Of a DNA stretch of 59,630 bases, positions 16,826 through 28,601 are shown one piece after another. The translations under genes were made by a program, and so were the position numbers. Below the pieces are notes generated by a model that was not told where the DNA came from, ran no database searches, and worked only from the letters and a program-made list of their open reading frames with translations. The stretch comes from Bartonella sp. CM31XJBT (GTDB taxonomy: Bacteria; Pseudomonadota; Alphaproteobacteria; Rhizobiales; Rhizobiaceae): positions 1 to 59,630 of the forward strand of contig NZ_JAQITD010000013.1 in the NCBI RefSeq assembly GCF_028618555.1. The letters run 5' to 3'. Position 1 is the first letter of the stretch, and every line of letters begins with the position of its first letter.

Positions 16826-19036
16826 ATGAAGCCTTGCAATAACATCACTATTACACCAGAACTCATTGCACAACACGGGCTAAAAGAAGATGAATATCAA
16901 CGTATCCTAACGTTAATTGGTAGAGAACCAACATTTACTGAACTAGGAATTTTTTCTGCAATGTGGAACGAACATTGTTCCTATAAATCATCTAAAAAAT
17001 GGCTAAAAACTCTTCCAACAGAAGGAAAATGTGTCATCCAAGGACCTGGTGAAAATGCTGGTGTTGTCGATATTGGCGAAGGACAATGTGTTGTTTTCAA
17101 AATGGAAAGCCATAACCACCCTTCTTATATTGAACCTTATCAAGGTGCAGCGACAGGTGTTGGTGGTATTTTACGTGATGTATTTACAATGGGAGCCCGT
17201 CCTGTTGCTGCTATGAATGCATTGCGATTTGGTGCTCCTGATCACCCACGAACACGCCATCTTGTTTCTGGTGTTGTTTCTGGAATAGGTGGTTACAGCA
17301 ATTCTTTTGGCGTTCCAACGGTTGGTGGAGAAGTAAATTTTGATGAGCGTTATAATGGCAATATCCTTGTTAACGCTTTTGTCGCCGGTATTGCAAAGAC
17401 AAACGCCCTTTTTTATTCTAAAGCGCAAGGTATTGGACTCCCTGTTGTTTATCTTGGTGCAAAAACAGGACGTGATGGTGTCGGTGGAGCAACAATGGCC
17501 TCTGCTGAATTTGATGATTCAATCAGTGAAAAACGCCCAACTGTTCAAGTAGGTGATCCTTTTACAGAAAAATGTCTCCTTGAAGCATGTTTAGAGCTCA
17601 TGGAACTTAGAGCCGTGGTTGCTATTCAAGATATGGGAGCCGCAGGACTCACCTCTTCTGCCGTTGAAATGGGAGCAAAAGGAAATTTAGGGATACAGCT
17701 TAATCTCGATACAGTTCCTGTTCGAGAAGAAAACATGACAGCCTATGAAATGATGCTTTCTGAAAGTCAAGAGCGTATGCTCATGGTCCTTAAACCAGAA
17801 CTAGAAAAGCAAGCAGAAGCAATTTTTCATAAGTGGGGGCTACATTTTTCTATCATTGGGAAAACAACCGATGATTTACGTTTTCGTGTATTTCATCAAG
17901 GGGAAGAAGTTGTCAATCTTCCCATCAAAGAGCTTGGTGATGAAGCGCCTGTTTATGATCGTCCTTGGAGTGAGCCGGCAAAAAAAACACCCTTGAAAGC
18001 AGAAGACGTCAAAAAAGTTGAAAATCTTGGTGATGCGCTTCTGACCTTATTGAATTCTGCTAATCAAAGTTCACGGCGATGGGTTTATGAACAATATGAT
18101 ACCCTTATCCAAGGAAATAGCCTTGTTTGTCCAGGAGGTGATGCAGGCGTTATCCGTGTAGGAAACAACAGCAAACGTGCTCTTGCTTTTTCTTCTGATG
18201 TAACACCTCGCTATTGTGAAGCAGACCCTTATGAAGGGGGGAAACAAGCTGTCGCAGAATGCTGGCGAAACATTAGTACGACAGGTGCAACACCACTGGC
18301 TGCTACAGATAATCTCAATTTTGGTAACCCTGAAAAACCTGAAATTATGGGACAGCTGGTTTTTGCTATTAAAGGTATAGGAGAAGCTTGTAGAATCCTC
18401 GATTTTCCTATCGTTTCAGGCAATGTTTCTCTTTACAATGAAACAAATGGGGAAGCCATTCTTCCAACCCCCACAATTGCTGGGGTAGGTCTTCTTAATG
18501 ATTGGTCTAAAATGGTAACAATAAGTGGTATGCAAAATGGAGATATTCTTGTTTTAGTAGGAAATTGCGGCTCCCATTTAGGACAATCAATCTATGCACG
18601 TAACATTTTAAATATTGATGCAGGCGCCCCCCCCCCTGTAGATTTACAACTTGAAAAAAAGCATGGTCAATTTGTTCGAGATGTCATACATCGTGGTTTT
18701 ATTCACGCCGCCCATGACCTTTCTGACGGAGGATTAGCGATAGCACTTGCTGAAATGGTGATTAAAGCAGGTAAAGGAATCAAAGTAAAATTAAGCAATA
18801 AATCACCCCATCATGCAGAACTTTTTGGAGAAGACCAAGGACGTTATCTTTTAGCCGTCAAACCTCACTCTCTTAATAGTCTTAAAGAGCGTGCACAAAT
18901 CAATACAGTTTCTTTAACAGAGCTAGGTCAAGTCGAGGGTACTTCTCTTAATATAGATGGGATATTAACACTTTCAGTAGACAAACTCACAAAAGCCTAT
19001 GAAAACTGGTTTCCACAATTTATGGGTGAAGAATAA
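16826..19036 (+). CDS. purL: FGAM synthase large subunit PurL (small form)
   Basis: 736 residues. It makes FGAM from FGAR, ATP and ammonia with PurQ and PurS. The length is that of the small PurL lacking the fused glutaminase. Signatures are [67 protein letters not shown] and [16 protein letters not shown] 10-base C run (18627-18636) encodes the Ala-Pro-Pro-Pro segment near residue 601 and is intact in frame here; a one-base slip would truncate the enzyme. Followed by bolA 59 bases downstream. Confidence 0.98.
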   Translation: MKPCNNITITPELIAQHGLKEDEYQRILTLIGREPTFTELGIFSAMWNEHCSYKSSKKWLKTLPTEGKCVIQGPGENAGVVDIGEGQCVVFKMESHNHPSYIEPYQGAATGVGGILRDVFTMGARPVAAMNALRFGAPDHPRTRHLVSGVVSGIGGYSNSFGVPTVGGEVNFDERYNGNILVNAFVAGIAKTNALFYSKAQGIGLPVVYLGAKTGRDGVGGATMASAEFDDSISEKRPTVQVGDPFTEKCLLEACLELMELRAVVAIQDMGAAGLTSSAVEMGAKGNLGIQLNLDTVPVREENMTAYEMMLSESQERMLMVLKPELEKQAEAIFHKWGLHFSIIGKTTDDLRFRVFHQGEEVVNLPIKELGDEAPVYDRPWSEPAKKTPLKAEDVKKVENLGDALLTLLNSANQSSRRWVYEQYDTLIQGNSLVCPGGDAGVIRVGNNSKRALAFSSDVTPRYCEADPYEGGKQAVAECWRNISTTGATPLAATDNLNFGNPEKPEIMGQLVFAIKGIGEACRILDFPIVSGNVSLYNETNGEAILPTPTIAGVGLLNDWSKMVTISGMQNGDILVLVGNCGSHLGQSIYARNILNIDAGAPPPVDLQLEKKHGQFVRDVIHRGFIHAAHDLSDGGLAIALAEMVIKAGKGIKVKLSNKSPHHAELFGEDQGRYLLAVKPHSLNSLKERAQINTVSLTELGQVEGTSLNIDGILTLSVDKLTKAYENWFPQFMGEE

Positions 19037-19095
19037 AAATTGTTTTTTCTCTTAAACAGCCTTTATAAAAAAATGAACAACATAGGAGAATAATG

Positions 19096-19329
19096 ATGGC
19101 AATGAGTGCCCATGCAATTGAAACGCTTATTCGTGAAGGCATTCCTGATGCTACTGTAACAATTCGTGATCTTGCTGGAGATGGGGAACATTATGCTGCA
19201 GAAGTTATTTCTGAAAGTTTTCGTGGTAAAACCCGTGTTCAACAACATAAAATGGTCTATGATGCCCTTAAAGGCAATATGGGAAATGACCTTCACGCCT
19301 TAATGTTGCAAACAAATGTCCCAAAATAA
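19096..19329 (+). CDS. BolA family protein
   Basis: 77 residues with the class II KH-like fold. The motif RVQQHKMVYDAL carries the conserved histidine used to hold a shared [2Fe-2S] cluster with a CGFS glutaredoxin, and the next gene but one is exactly such a glutaredoxin. Members help Fe-S traffic and iron regulation. AGGAG lies 7 bases before this ATG; ATGs at 19093 and 19102 are alternatives. Confidence 0.93.
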   Translation: MAMSAHAIETLIREGIPDATVTIRDLAGDGEHYAAEVISESFRGKTRVQQHKMVYDALKGNMGNDLHALMLQTNVPK

Positions 19330-19427
19330 TCTAAAATTTCTTCTTGCATTCACACATTTAATACGATTAAAAGCAGTATGAATATAAATTACACACTGAT
19401 AAAAATCTGAAATATCGAGGGATAAAA

Positions 19428-19760
19428 ATGACCACTGTTCATGATTTTATTGACAACGAAATTAAAACAAACGACGTCATTTTATTCATGAAAGGAACAC
19501 CTGACGCTCCGCAATGCGGGTTTTCAGGACAAGTTGTTCAAATCCTTGATTATTTAGGATTGAATTATAAAGGGATTAATATCTTAACTTCTAACGAATT
19601 GCGTCAAGGGATTAAAGATTACTCAAATTGGCCAACAATTCCACAGCTTTATATCAAAGGTGAATTTATCGGAGGCTGTGATATTGTTAAAGAGATGTTT
19701 CAAAACAATGAGTTACAGGAACTTTTGAACGAAAAAAATATTCCCTGTAATCAATCATAG
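19428..19760 (+). CDS. grxD: Monothiol glutaredoxin (Grx4/GrxD type)
   Basis: 110 residues. The active site is C-G-F-S (residues 30-33), which binds a [2Fe-2S] cluster with glutathione, usually as a complex with BolA. Other family features are [14 protein letters not shown], the cis-proline segment [10 protein letters not shown] and GGCDIV. It works in Fe-S delivery and iron sensing. The bolA-grxD order is conserved in alphaproteobacteria. Confidence 0.97.
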   Translation: MTTVHDFIDNEIKTNDVILFMKGTPDAPQCGFSGQVVQILDYLGLNYKGINILTSNELRQGIKDYSNWPTIPQLYIKGEFIGGCDIVKEMFQNNELQELLNEKNIPCNQS

Positions 19761-19831
19761 GTATCTTTCATTTTATTCAGACTCTTAAAAAGAGCTGTTT
19801 TCAGACGAAATTTTTATTTCAAGGATGCCAT

Positions 19832-21088
19832 ATGTCATATTCAGTCGATGAACAAACGCATAGAGATGCGATTAGAAACAAAATTGGCTATAAAGAATTT
19901 GTTATTCTTATTGCTTCGCTTATGGCTATTAACGCTATAGCTGTTGATATTATGCTGCCAGCTATGCCCAATATTTTAGACGGCTTAAATGTTCTCAATG
20001 AAAATGATCAACATTATATCATTTCGAGTTATCTTATTAGCTATGGCATTGCTCAAATATTTTTCGGTCCAATAAGCGATAGGTATGGACGACGTAAACT
20101 TATTCTTCTCGGGCTTGCTTTTTATTCATTTACGGCGATTGGCTGTGCCTTTGTAACTGATTTTTCTCTCTTGCTTATTTTACGTATCTTGCAAGGTATT
20201 GGAGGGGCTGCTATGCGGGTTCTTACAGTTTCCGTCGTACGTGATCTTTACAGTGGTCGAAAAATGGCAGAAGTTATGTCTATTGTTATGATGGTTTTTC
20301 TTGTTGCACCAATGGTTGGTCCCGCAACAGGACAGATTATTTTACTGCTCGGACATTGGCAATATATTTTTATTTTCATGGCAATGATTGGTTTAGGACT
20401 GATGATTTGGATTCAACTGCGCTTGCCTGAAACTCTTTATACGCAACGCTCTCTTTCCTTTTTTTCAGTTAAACACAACTTATGGATTGTAATAACCAAT
20501 CGCACAACACTTTGCTATACACTTGCAACTTCCATTATTTTAGGCTGTATCTTTACCGCCGTTAATACATCACAACAAACATATGAAGGGATCTATAATC
20601 TAGGACTTTGGTTCCCTATTGCTTTTGCAGTTGGTGCTGCATTTCAAGCTCTATCATCATTCTTTAACTCTCAACTCGTTGGACGCCTTGGAATGCGGCG
20701 TATTGCTCATACTATGCTTTTGCTCTTTTGTGCCGCTTCATGCATTTGGTTTATTGGGTCCATCTTAGCAGGTGGTGTTATCCCTTTTCCTTTTTATATG
20801 ACGTTATATTGTATATTAATGTTTACCTGCGGTGGTATTATGGCCAATTTCAATACACTCGCTCTTGAACCTGTAGGAGAAATAGCTGGAACAGCTTCTT
20901 CTGTATCCGGCTTTCTTCAAACATCTATCGGTGCAGGACTTAGCTTTTTTATTGCCCAACAATTTGATGAAACAACCATCCCAAACTCAGCAGGATTTTT
21001 CTTTCTGAGTCTCACTGCCATACTTCTCGTCTTATGGGCTGAACGTGGTCATCTTTTTAGACAATATCATAGTAATCCTAACGAATAA
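19832..21088 (+). CDS. Bcr/CflA-type MFS drug efflux transporter
   Basis: 418 residues with about 12 transmembrane segments. Motif A is present in the first cytoplasmic loop (GPISDRYGRRKLIL, near 84-97), together with the DHA1 helix pattern VDIMLPAMPNI and RILQGIGGAAMRVL. It most resembles Bcr/CflA multidrug exporters. The substrate is unknown. It is the last gene of the rightward run, 71 bases after grxD. Confidence 0.85.
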   Translation: MSYSVDEQTHRDAIRNKIGYKEFVILIASLMAINAIAVDIMLPAMPNILDGLNVLNENDQHYIISSYLISYGIAQIFFGPISDRYGRRKLILLGLAFYSFTAIGCAFVTDFSLLLILRILQGIGGAAMRVLTVSVVRDLYSGRKMAEVMSIVMMVFLVAPMVGPATGQIILLLGHWQYIFIFMAMIGLGLMIWIQLRLPETLYTQRSLSFFSVKHNLWIVITNRTTLCYTLATSIILGCIFTAVNTSQQTYEGIYNLGLWFPIAFAVGAAFQALSSFFNSQLVGRLGMRRIAHTMLLLFCAASCIWFIGSILAGGVIPFPFYMTLYCILMFTCGGIMANFNTLALEPVGEIAGTASSVSGFLQTSIGAGLSFFIAQQFDETTIPNSAGFFFLSLTAILLVLWAERGHLFRQYHSNPNE

Positions 21089-21565
21089 ATATTACTATGA
21101 AAGATTAATAACATCTCTCTTGAACAATAAGAAACAATAAGAAGATAAACCTATCAGACAAAATAAAACATCTCCAAATAGAACACTCTTGTGTTAACAT
21201 TCACATTGTTTGTTTAAAGGTACAGCTCTCGAAATATCAAATCATTTCACGACAGCACCCATAAATGGTATAATGTGAAAAAACAAACATACCTATTGTT
21301 GCAACAACTCTTGTATGTGAAACGGTTTATTAAAAAATATTTTTATTCTTTTCTTCAATAGTTTTTATGAAGACGGGCTGGTCTCTCATCTCATGATAGG
21401 CAAACAAACAGTTTTGATTGATTTAACCTGAACAAGATCGAAATAAGAGAAAAACTTACGCTTTAGGTCTTTCTTTCAATATAAAAAATAATAAATTATC
21501 CTTATAAATTAATATCTTAAACAATCATAAAACTATAGGGAATTTTCCCCATTTATAAAATACAT
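21089..21565. other. Gene-free spacer between convergent genes
   Basis: The MFS gene and parC converge here. The stretch is AT-rich with no open frame of note, no clear terminator hairpin and no repeat that I could see. Confidence 0.5.
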
Positions 21566-23815
21566 TTAATTAATAAATTTTCCTGATTTTGGAAATCCTT
21601 TTGGAACCAAACGCCCAACTCCCGCACGCGTTCCCATCCATTCAAAGAGATCGTCCGCCTGACGGTTAAAGATTCGTTCAGCTGTATCTTGCCAACTTAA
21701 GCCTTCTGATAAATTAAAAGTCTTGGCATCAACAACACCACCTTCTTTATAACGCTGTAAACGAACACCTTTACCGCGATTCATTTCTGGTATTTGTTCA
21801 ATAGAAAAAATAAGCATTTTACGGTTTTCACCGACTACAGCCACATGATCACCATTTACCGGAACACAAAGCTTTACCTTATCAGGAGCTTTCACATTCA
21901 TCACTTGCTTTCCTTTTCGTGTATTGGCGATCACTTCTGCAGAAGAAACAATAAAACCATTACCGTGAGATGAAACCAAGAGCAATTTTTCCTCGGCGCG
22001 ATGCACAAAAGCTGTGAGAACATCGTGCTCATCATCCATATCAACTAAAAGACGAATAGGTTCACCATGTCCCCGCCCTCCAGGTAAACTATTTGCACCA
22101 ATAGCAAAAAACTTTCCACCCGTACTGATCAGCACAATCTTGTCGGTTGTAAATGCCGGAAATGCTAACTTTAAACTGTCTCCTTCTTTAAAAGAAAGCG
22201 CTTTATAATCGGTCAAATGTCCCTTCAAAGCGCGCATCCACCCCTTTTCAGAAATAACAATAGTAATCGGTTCTTTTTCGATCATTGCTTGTTGAATATC
22301 ATCAAGATCATGTCTTGGTGCCTCTTCAAACGTCGTACGTCTTTTCCCCAAGAGTGTTTCAGGACCAAAAGTGTTTCGAACTTTTTTGATTTCTTCTGAA
22401 ATTATTTTCCACTGTTTTATAGGAGAAGCTAACAAATTCTGTAGTTTTTCTTTTTCAGCTTTCAAACTTTCAAATTCTTTACGAATTTCAAATTCCTCAA
22501 GTTTACGCAAAGAACGCAAGCGCATATTAAGAATAGCTTCAGCTTGATTTTCTGTTAATTCAAACCGATTAATCAGCTTCTTTTTCGGTTCATCCTCTTC
22601 ACGAATAATCTGAATGACCTCATCGAGATTTAAATAGGCAATAAGATATCCATGAAGAATTTCCAATCGGCTATCAATTTGATCAAGCCGATAATGAGAG
22701 CGACGAATAAGCACTTCTTGACGATGTTCAAGCCATTGCTGCAAACTTTCTCGCAAAGAAAGAACATTGGGTATTTTTCCCAAAGACAAAACATTCAGAT
22801 TGAGGGGAAATCTTACTTCAAAGTCAGTCAATTTAAAAAGAGACTCCATAAGGAGCTCCGGATCAACCGACCGATTTTTAGGAACCAGCACGATTCTGAT
22901 ATCTTCTGCTGATTCATCTTGGATATCCTCAAGCATTGGCAATCGGCGTGCAAGCAATAACTCTGCTGTTTTTTCAATAAGACGTGACTTTTGAATCTGA
23001 TAGGGAATTTCAGTCACAACAATCACATAAGAACCACGGCTACCAGGTTCCTGATGCCAACGTGAACGCAAGCGAAAGAATCCACGCCCAACACGATAGG
23101 ATTCCTCAATACTTTTTTTAGGTTCAACTAAAATTCCCCCCGTCGGAAAATCAGGACCAAGAACGAATTGATTTAATGCCTCATCATTTACATCGGGATG
23201 CGCAATCAAATGGAGTGCTGCATCACAAAGCTCAGCAACATTATGGGGTGGAATAGATGTTGCCATACCAACAGCAATACCAGAAGAACCATTTGCTAAA
23301 AGATTAGGGAAAGCTCCTGGTAAAACAACCGGCTCTTCATCTTCCTCATTATAGGTTAAACGAAAATCAATAGCATTCTCATTAATTCCTTCAAGTAACA
23401 ATGCAGCCACTTCAGTCATACGTGCTTCCGTATAACGCATGGCAGCAGCATTATCACCATCAATATTACCAAAATTGCCTTGCCCATCAACCAACGGATA
23501 ACGAACAGCAAAACTTTGAGCCAAGCGCACCAAGGCATCATAAATAGACGCATCCCCATGAGGATGAAATTTTCCCATGACATCACCAACAATCCGCGCA
23601 CATTTCGCATAAGACTGTCCAGGATTTAGTTTGAGAAGACGCATCGCATGAACAATCCGCCGGTGGACCGGCTTCAATCCATCACGTACATCAGGCAATG
23701 CACGGTGTGTAATCGTAGAAAGTGCATAAGCCAAATAACGTTCCTGTAAAGCAGAGCGTAATTCTATTGGTTCAATATGTTCTTTATCAAAAGGTAAATT
23801 CATTTTATCAGACAT
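21566..23815 (-). CDS. parC: DNA topoisomerase IV subunit A
   Basis: 749 residues. It decatenates daughter chromosomes with ParE. The catalytic tyrosine is in [10 protein letters not shown] (Tyr 128), preceded by the conserved [12 protein letters not shown] and the quinolone-region loop [14 protein letters not shown] (84-97). The position after HGD is alanine, where E. coli ParC has Ser80. A coiled coil near 400-470 and a short C-terminal beta-pinwheel follow. No GyrA box is seen in the C-terminus, supporting ParC rather than GyrA. Confidence 0.95.
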   Translation of the reverse strand: MSDKMNLPFDKEHIEPIELRSALQERYLAYALSTITHRALPDVRDGLKPVHRRIVHAMRLLKLNPGQSYAKCARIVGDVMGKFHPHGDASIYDALVRLAQSFAVRYPLVDGQGNFGNIDGDNAAAMRYTEARMTEVAALLLEGINENAIDFRLTYNEEDEEPVVLPGAFPNLLANGSSGIAVGMATSIPPHNVAELCDAALHLIAHPDVNDEALNQFVLGPDFPTGGILVEPKKSIEESYRVGRGFFRLRSRWHQEPGSRGSYVIVVTEIPYQIQKSRLIEKTAELLLARRLPMLEDIQDESAEDIRIVLVPKNRSVDPELLMESLFKLTDFEVRFPLNLNVLSLGKIPNVLSLRESLQQWLEHRQEVLIRRSHYRLDQIDSRLEILHGYLIAYLNLDEVIQIIREEDEPKKKLINRFELTENQAEAILNMRLRSLRKLEEFEIRKEFESLKAEKEKLQNLLASPIKQWKIISEEIKKVRNTFGPETLLGKRRTTFEEAPRHDLDDIQQAMIEKEPITIVISEKGWMRALKGHLTDYKALSFKEGDSLKLAFPAFTTDKIVLISTGGKFFAIGANSLPGGRGHGEPIRLLVDMDDEHDVLTAFVHRAEEKLLLVSSHGNGFIVSSAEVIANTRKGKQVMNVKAPDKVKLCVPVNGDHVAVVGENRKMLIFSIEQIPEMNRGKGVRLQRYKEGGVVDAKTFNLSEGLSWQDTAERIFNRQADDLFEWMGTRAGVGRLVPKGFPKSGKFIN

Positions 23816-24587
23816 AGTATTAAAACAACAATTCCCACAATAATAAGAAATTATCTTATAGGATTTATTTAGTGAAATCTTCTATGAGTCGACTTTTTTA
23901 TTAAAAGTCAATTACATAAAAACAAACGCTGCAATTAGAACATGAACAGAAAATTATATCAATTTGAAAAATTTATACATGTCCGTCCCCCTTGTCCTAA
24001 GTAATTTATTGAAAGCTTTGTCAAATCCGACGATAATTAACTGCCTACAAAGAGTTATTTCATCCTTTCTGGAATGACAAAAGCACCTTTCAAACATCAT
24101 CTTTTATTATAAAGATAAATTGTATAACAATCCCCTTCAGTTTTTCTATGAAAAACTAAAAAATATTCAAAACTTATGAAATTTAAACTTTTTAGAGTAA
24201 GTCCATAGAATGGAAAATCACATTATTTTCATAAAAACGAAGAGACACAATTCTCTGCTACAACGTTGTAAAAACTTCAATAAAAAATAAATAATATATT
24301 GACACATAAAGATAATTCATTTTTTTCAACTAAAATGAGACTCCCGAATATTATAGAGTTCTTTCATTTCTAATTTATTCATGATCAAGCAATCATAATC
24401 ATTTCCTCACCTATCACAAGTGGAAGAGCCACTATAGAAACAAGGAATAAAAATGCCTCGTAAAGAATCAACACACTAGCGTTTTTACCTATCTAAATTT
24501 CACAAACAACCACACACACCGATAGCTCTTGAAAGGCATCAAAACTTCACTCTACGTAGAAAAGATGAAAACAATCCATTATCAACT
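23816..24587. other. Gene-poor spacer with one copy of a dispersed repeat
   Basis: No gene is supported. At about 24293-24365 a sequence (AATATATT, 5 bases, ATAAAGATAAT, 26 bases, CCCGAATAT) recurs in the spacer near 28055-28130. The stretch is AT-rich with a tail of decayed-looking sequence. Confidence 0.5.
24293..24365. repeat. Dispersed degenerate repeat, copy 1
   Basis: It shares the ordered blocks AATATATT-N5-ATAAAGATAAT-N26-CCCGAATAT and about 12 of the next 19 bases with copy 2 near 28055-28130, with identical spacing. It sits in the parC-aspS spacer. Confidence 0.4.
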
Positions 24588-26381
24588 TTATGAGCTATTT
24601 TTGTGAGTAGGAGCCATGCGGATTCCTAAATCACGTAATTGTGTAGGAGAAACATCAGACGGAGCACTCATCAAAAGATCAAGCGCCTGTTGATTCATAG
24701 GAAATAAAGCAACTTCACGCAAATTTTTAACACCTTGCAACAGCATAATGATGCGGTCAATTCCTGCAGCCATACCACCATGTGGTGGAGCCCCATAATG
24801 GAATGCACGATAAAGACCACCGAAACGATCTTTCACAACTTCCTTAGAAAGTCCTACAAGTTCAAAAACTTTAAGCATCATTTCTGGTAAGTGATTACGA
24901 ATTCCACCTGATGCAATTTCATAACCATTGCAAACAAGATCATATTGAAAAGCTTTAATAGTAAGAGGATCTTGACAGGCAAGGGCATTTTCTCCCCCTT
25001 GAGGCATAGAAAAAGGATTATGTCCAAAATCAATCTTTTTTTCATCTTCATTCCATTCAAAAAATGGAAAATCAACAATCCACGCCAAAGAGAAACTATC
25101 TCTATCAAGAAGATCTAATTCTTCTCCTACCCTTGTGCGTGCGGCTCCGGCAAAAGATGAAAACTTTTTTGGATCGCCAGCTACAAAAAAACAGGCATCC
25201 CCACTTTCAAGCCCAAGCTGTATACGGATTGCTTCAGTCCTCTGTTCACCAATATTTTTGGCGATAGGCCCTGCTCCTTCAAATTTTCCTTCTTCTTCAC
25301 GCCAAAAAATATAACCGAGCCCTGGTTGCCCCTCACCTTGTGCCCATACATTCATACGATCACAAAAAGCACGACTTCCACCCGTTTTAGCTGGAATAGC
25401 CCACACTTGAGCATTCTCATCATTCGCTAAAATTTGAGCAAAGACTTTGAAACCAGAATTATAAAAATGCTGAGAAACATCTTCCATAATGATCGGATTA
25501 CGTAGATCAGGCTTATCAGAACCATATTTTTGCATTGCTTCATCATAGGAAATGCGAGGAAAGCTTTGTGTCACAGTCTTTCCATCTGCAAATTCTTCAA
25601 AAATAGAACGCATAATAGGTTCCATAGTTGCTAAAACATCTTCTTGCTCAACAAAACTCATTTCAACATCTAATTGATAAAATTCACCAGGAAGACGGTC
25701 GGCCCTTGGATCTTCATCTCTAAAACATGGAGCAATCTGAAAATAACGATCAAAACCTGACATCATCAACAATTGTTTATATTGCTGTGGCGCTTGCGGT
25801 AACGCATAAAATTTTCCCTGATGAACACGACTTGGAACCAAAAAATCACGCGCTCCTTCCGGCGATGAAGCTGTCAAAAGTGGCGTCGTAAATTCCGTAA
25901 AACCATTATTTTGCATAGCCCGTCTCATAGCCGCAATAATTTCAGTCCGACGCATGATATTTTTGTGCATAGTCTCCCGACGCAAATCAAGAAAACGATA
26001 TTTTAATCGAATATCTTCTGGATAATCAGGCTCACCAAAAATCGGTAAAGGAAGCTCATCAGATTTCGAAAGAATTTCTACCTCTTGTGCAAAAATTTCA
26101 ATCTCACCTGTTGGAAGCGTTGCATTAATAACCTCATCAGAACGTGCACACACCTCCCCATCCACACGAATAACCCATTCAGAACGCACTTTTTCAATAA
26201 CTTTAAAAGCTGGTGAAGCAGGATCAGCAACAATTTGTGTGATTCCAAAATGATCACGTAAATCCACAAAAAGAATCCCTCCATGATCACGAACACGATG
26301 AACCCACCCCGAAAGACGAACTTGTGTTCCTACATCACATCTACGAAGAGCCGCACAATGATGACTGCGATAACGGTGCAT
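24588..26381 (-). CDS. aspS: Aspartyl-tRNA synthetase
   Basis: 597 residues. It charges tRNA-Asp (many alphaproteobacteria are non-discriminating and also charge tRNA-Asn). The N-terminal OB-fold anticodon domain has [24 protein letters not shown]. Class IIb motifs follow: motif 1 region [23 protein letters not shown], motif 2 [11 protein letters not shown], an inserted GAD domain (about 285-410) and motif 3 GIDRIIMLL. The length is standard. It is divergent from rnd. Confidence 0.98.
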   Translation of the reverse strand: MHRYRSHHCAALRRCDVGTQVRLSGWVHRVRDHGGILFVDLRDHFGITQIVADPASPAFKVIEKVRSEWVIRVDGEVCARSDEVINATLPTGEIEIFAQEVEILSKSDELPLPIFGEPDYPEDIRLKYRFLDLRRETMHKNIMRRTEIIAAMRRAMQNNGFTEFTTPLLTASSPEGARDFLVPSRVHQGKFYALPQAPQQYKQLLMMSGFDRYFQIAPCFRDEDPRADRLPGEFYQLDVEMSFVEQEDVLATMEPIMRSIFEEFADGKTVTQSFPRISYDEAMQKYGSDKPDLRNPIIMEDVSQHFYNSGFKVFAQILANDENAQVWAIPAKTGGSRAFCDRMNVWAQGEGQPGLGYIFWREEEGKFEGAGPIAKNIGEQRTEAIRIQLGLESGDACFFVAGDPKKFSSFAGAARTRVGEELDLLDRDSFSLAWIVDFPFFEWNEDEKKIDFGHNPFSMPQGGENALACQDPLTIKAFQYDLVCNGYEIASGGIRNHLPEMMLKVFELVGLSKEVVKDRFGGLYRAFHYGAPPHGGMAAGIDRIIMLLQGVKNLREVALFPMNQQALDLLMSAPSDVSPTQLRDLGIRMAPTHKNSS

Positions 26382-26513
26382 GTTTTTTGCCTTTGATTAT
26401 AATATTCACATGCGCTACAAACGCTTTTTAATAACCATTTGTCAAGATATGAGAATAAAAACTCAAAAATAAAGTCAATAAAGCACAAATTTAATTTATC
26501 GAATTATAATAAA

Positions 26514-27668
26514 ATGATGAATCTTATTACACAAACAACAGATCTTGAAATTGCACTTAACGCTCTACGTACCTCTGATTTTGTAACAGTCGATACTGAG
26601 TTTATCCGCGAAACAACTTTTTGGCCTCAACTGTGTTTAATCCAGCTCGCATCACCAGATGTCACAGTTTTGATTGATCCCATAGCACCAGATATTGATT
26701 TACAACCTTTTTTTGACCTTATGATCGATAAAAAAGTTGTAAAAGTTTTTCATGCTGCGCGCCAAGATATTGAAACAATTTATCATCTTGGAGGTGTTAT
26801 TCCTTCCCCTCTCTTTGATACGCAAATAGCAGGATCAATTTGTGGATTTGGTGATTCTATCTCCTATGATCAAATTGTACAACGCTGCACGGGGCATCAT
26901 CTTGATAAATCCTCCCGCTTTACAGACTGGAGTTACCGCCCTTTGTCTGAAAAACAACTGCTCTATGCACTTGCCGATGTAACTTACTTAAGAGATGTTT
27001 ACCTGTTATTGAAAAAAAGGTTAGAAAAAAATCAACGTGCTCACTGGATGGACGATGAAATAACAATCCTTTTAAATCCTAAAACCTATGATATGCCAGA
27101 AGATGAAGCATGGAAAAAAGTGAAAGGAAAAATTAAAAAGCCACGTGAACTTGCTGTATTACAAAAGATAGCAGCTTGGCGGGAACGTGAAGCACGAAAA
27201 TACAATATGCCACGTCGTCATATCATAAAAGATGAATGTCTTATAGAAATAGCAACCCAACAACCAAAAGATGAATCTGCATTAAAGCGGTTGCGCAGTC
27301 TTAATAAGAACTGGGATAAACTCTCAATTTCTCAATCATTAATCAAAGCTGTCCACGAAGGATTAGAGGTGGATCTTTCTACTTTACCCCCCATTCCTAA
27401 ACATAATCCACTCAATGATACGACGGCCGCTGTTATCGATCTACTCAAAGTGTTATTAAAAATTGTTGCAAATGAAAACAGCATTGCCCCTAAAATTATT
27501 GCAACATCTAATGATTTAGAAAAAATTGCCAATGGAGGAATAAAGAAAAATATTCCCGCTATGAATGGCTGGCGCTATGAAATATTTGGTCAAAAAGCCG
27601 AACAACTGCTAAAGGGCCAGATAGGATTTTACTTTAACGATGGAAAAATAAGCACAAAACAGCTTTAA
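26514..27668 (+). CDS. rnd: Ribonuclease D
   Basis: 384 residues. It is a 3'-5' exoribonuclease of the DEDD family that trims tRNA precursors. Exo I is VDTEFIRE (Asp 27, Glu 29), Exo II is HAARQDIE and Exo III is YALADVTYL with its aspartate. A HRDC domain follows (about 215-295), as expected. I start at ATG 26514 (or 26517); a TTG 25 codons upstream keeps the frame open, but the extra residues look like read-through. It diverges from aspS. Confidence 0.95.
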   Translation: MMNLITQTTDLEIALNALRTSDFVTVDTEFIRETTFWPQLCLIQLASPDVTVLIDPIAPDIDLQPFFDLMIDKKVVKVFHAARQDIETIYHLGGVIPSPLFDTQIAGSICGFGDSISYDQIVQRCTGHHLDKSSRFTDWSYRPLSEKQLLYALADVTYLRDVYLLLKKRLEKNQRAHWMDDEITILLNPKTYDMPEDEAWKKVKGKIKKPRELAVLQKIAAWREREARKYNMPRRHIIKDECLIEIATQQPKDESALKRLRSLNKNWDKLSISQSLIKAVHEGLEVDLSTLPPIPKHNPLNDTTAAVIDLLKVLLKIVANENSIAPKIIATSNDLEKIANGGIKKNIPAMNGWRYEIFGQKAEQLLKGQIGFYFNDGKISTKQL

Positions 27669-28306
27669 TTTACATTTTTATTTTAAAAATCCATTAATCT
27701 ACATCAATTGGTATGCCCTATAGGCCAACGCAAATAGGATAAATAAAACCTACTTCTGACAAAGTTAAAAACTTGAATAGTAAACTCTTATTAAAATGAC
27801 AGATAAATCTTTATTAGATCAATCAAATAGCAATCTTATTAAGAAAATCTAAAAAAACAGACAGCTCCTCATTTAAAAGTTTTAAAAAGAAAAAGCTCTG
27901 ATAATAAAAGCGTATTCATTACAAAAATAATAGCCTAGCAATCGGAACAAACAAAGATATAATGCCTCACGTCACCATATCGTATTAAAAAAACTACCGA
28001 GATTGCAATCTAACAATCAAAAACGATCCAGCATAACAACTAACATACCTAACAAAGGCAATATATTTATTTATAAAGATAATCTAGCGTTATTTATATT
28101 AAATTAGCCCCCGAATATCGTAAGTTTCTCTCATTCCATCTCAATAAGACTCATAAAGTTTTACATAAGAAATTATATTATAAAGCTCTGTTTTTTATAG
28201 ATTAAACACCTTTCAAAGGATTCAAAAATCATGGTTAATAAATAGTTATGATTTATTTTTATTTTTTATAGTGGAAGGATTTTATAATAACTGAAATGAT
28301 ATTCTT
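27669..28306. other. Gene-poor spacer with second copy of dispersed repeat
   Basis: No gene is visible between rnd and the AlpA-like remnant. Copy 2 of the repeat described for 24293-24365 lies around 28055-28130. A weak hairpin AAATCAT...ATGATTT with a T-rich tail lies near 28226-28256. Confidence 0.45.
28055..28130. repeat. Dispersed degenerate repeat, copy 2
   Basis: It has the same block order and spacing as copy 1 (24293-24365): AATATATT, 5 bases, ATAAAGATAAT, 26 bases, CCCGAATAT. It lies about 180 bases before the AlpA-like gene. It may be a remnant of mobile DNA. Confidence 0.4.
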
Positions 28307-28486
28307 TTGACAGACCGTGAAAGTGCAAAACTGTTTCATATGAGTATTTCAACATTCCAGCGTCATGTAACCAATGGATCTCTTCCAAAACCTTTAAAGT
28401 TTTGTTTTTTATCGCGTTGGTTACAATCGAATCTTATCAAGATAATCGAGCAAGCTAAACAGAAACGTTATAACGACGCAGCATAA
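28307..28486 (+). CDS. AlpA-like small DNA-binding regulator (mobile-element remnant)
   Basis: 59 codons from a TTG: LTDRESAKLFHMSIST, then FQRHVTNGSLPKPLKF and SRWLQSNL. This is the winged helix-turn-helix pattern of AlpA/MerR-type excisionase regulators (L-T-D-R-E-A-A ... SxSTFxRxVxxGxLPKP) found next to phage and island integrases. An ATG exists just upstream at 28296 but is out of frame by one base through a TTTT run, so a one-base loss may have broken the normal start. The gene is either a TTG-start gene or a pseudogene. It has no intact integrase beside it. Confidence 0.6.
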   Translation: MTDRESAKLFHMSISTFQRHVTNGSLPKPLKFCFLSRWLQSNLIKIIEQAKQKRYNDAA

Positions 28487-28601
28487 AAGAAAACCTTTTC
28501 ACGTAAAAATGGACAAGGCTTTTCATTTTCACATGAAGCTTATGAAGTGAAAAATCCATCCTGTGACGCAAATAACAGAATAAAAAATTATGTTTTCTTT
28601 T

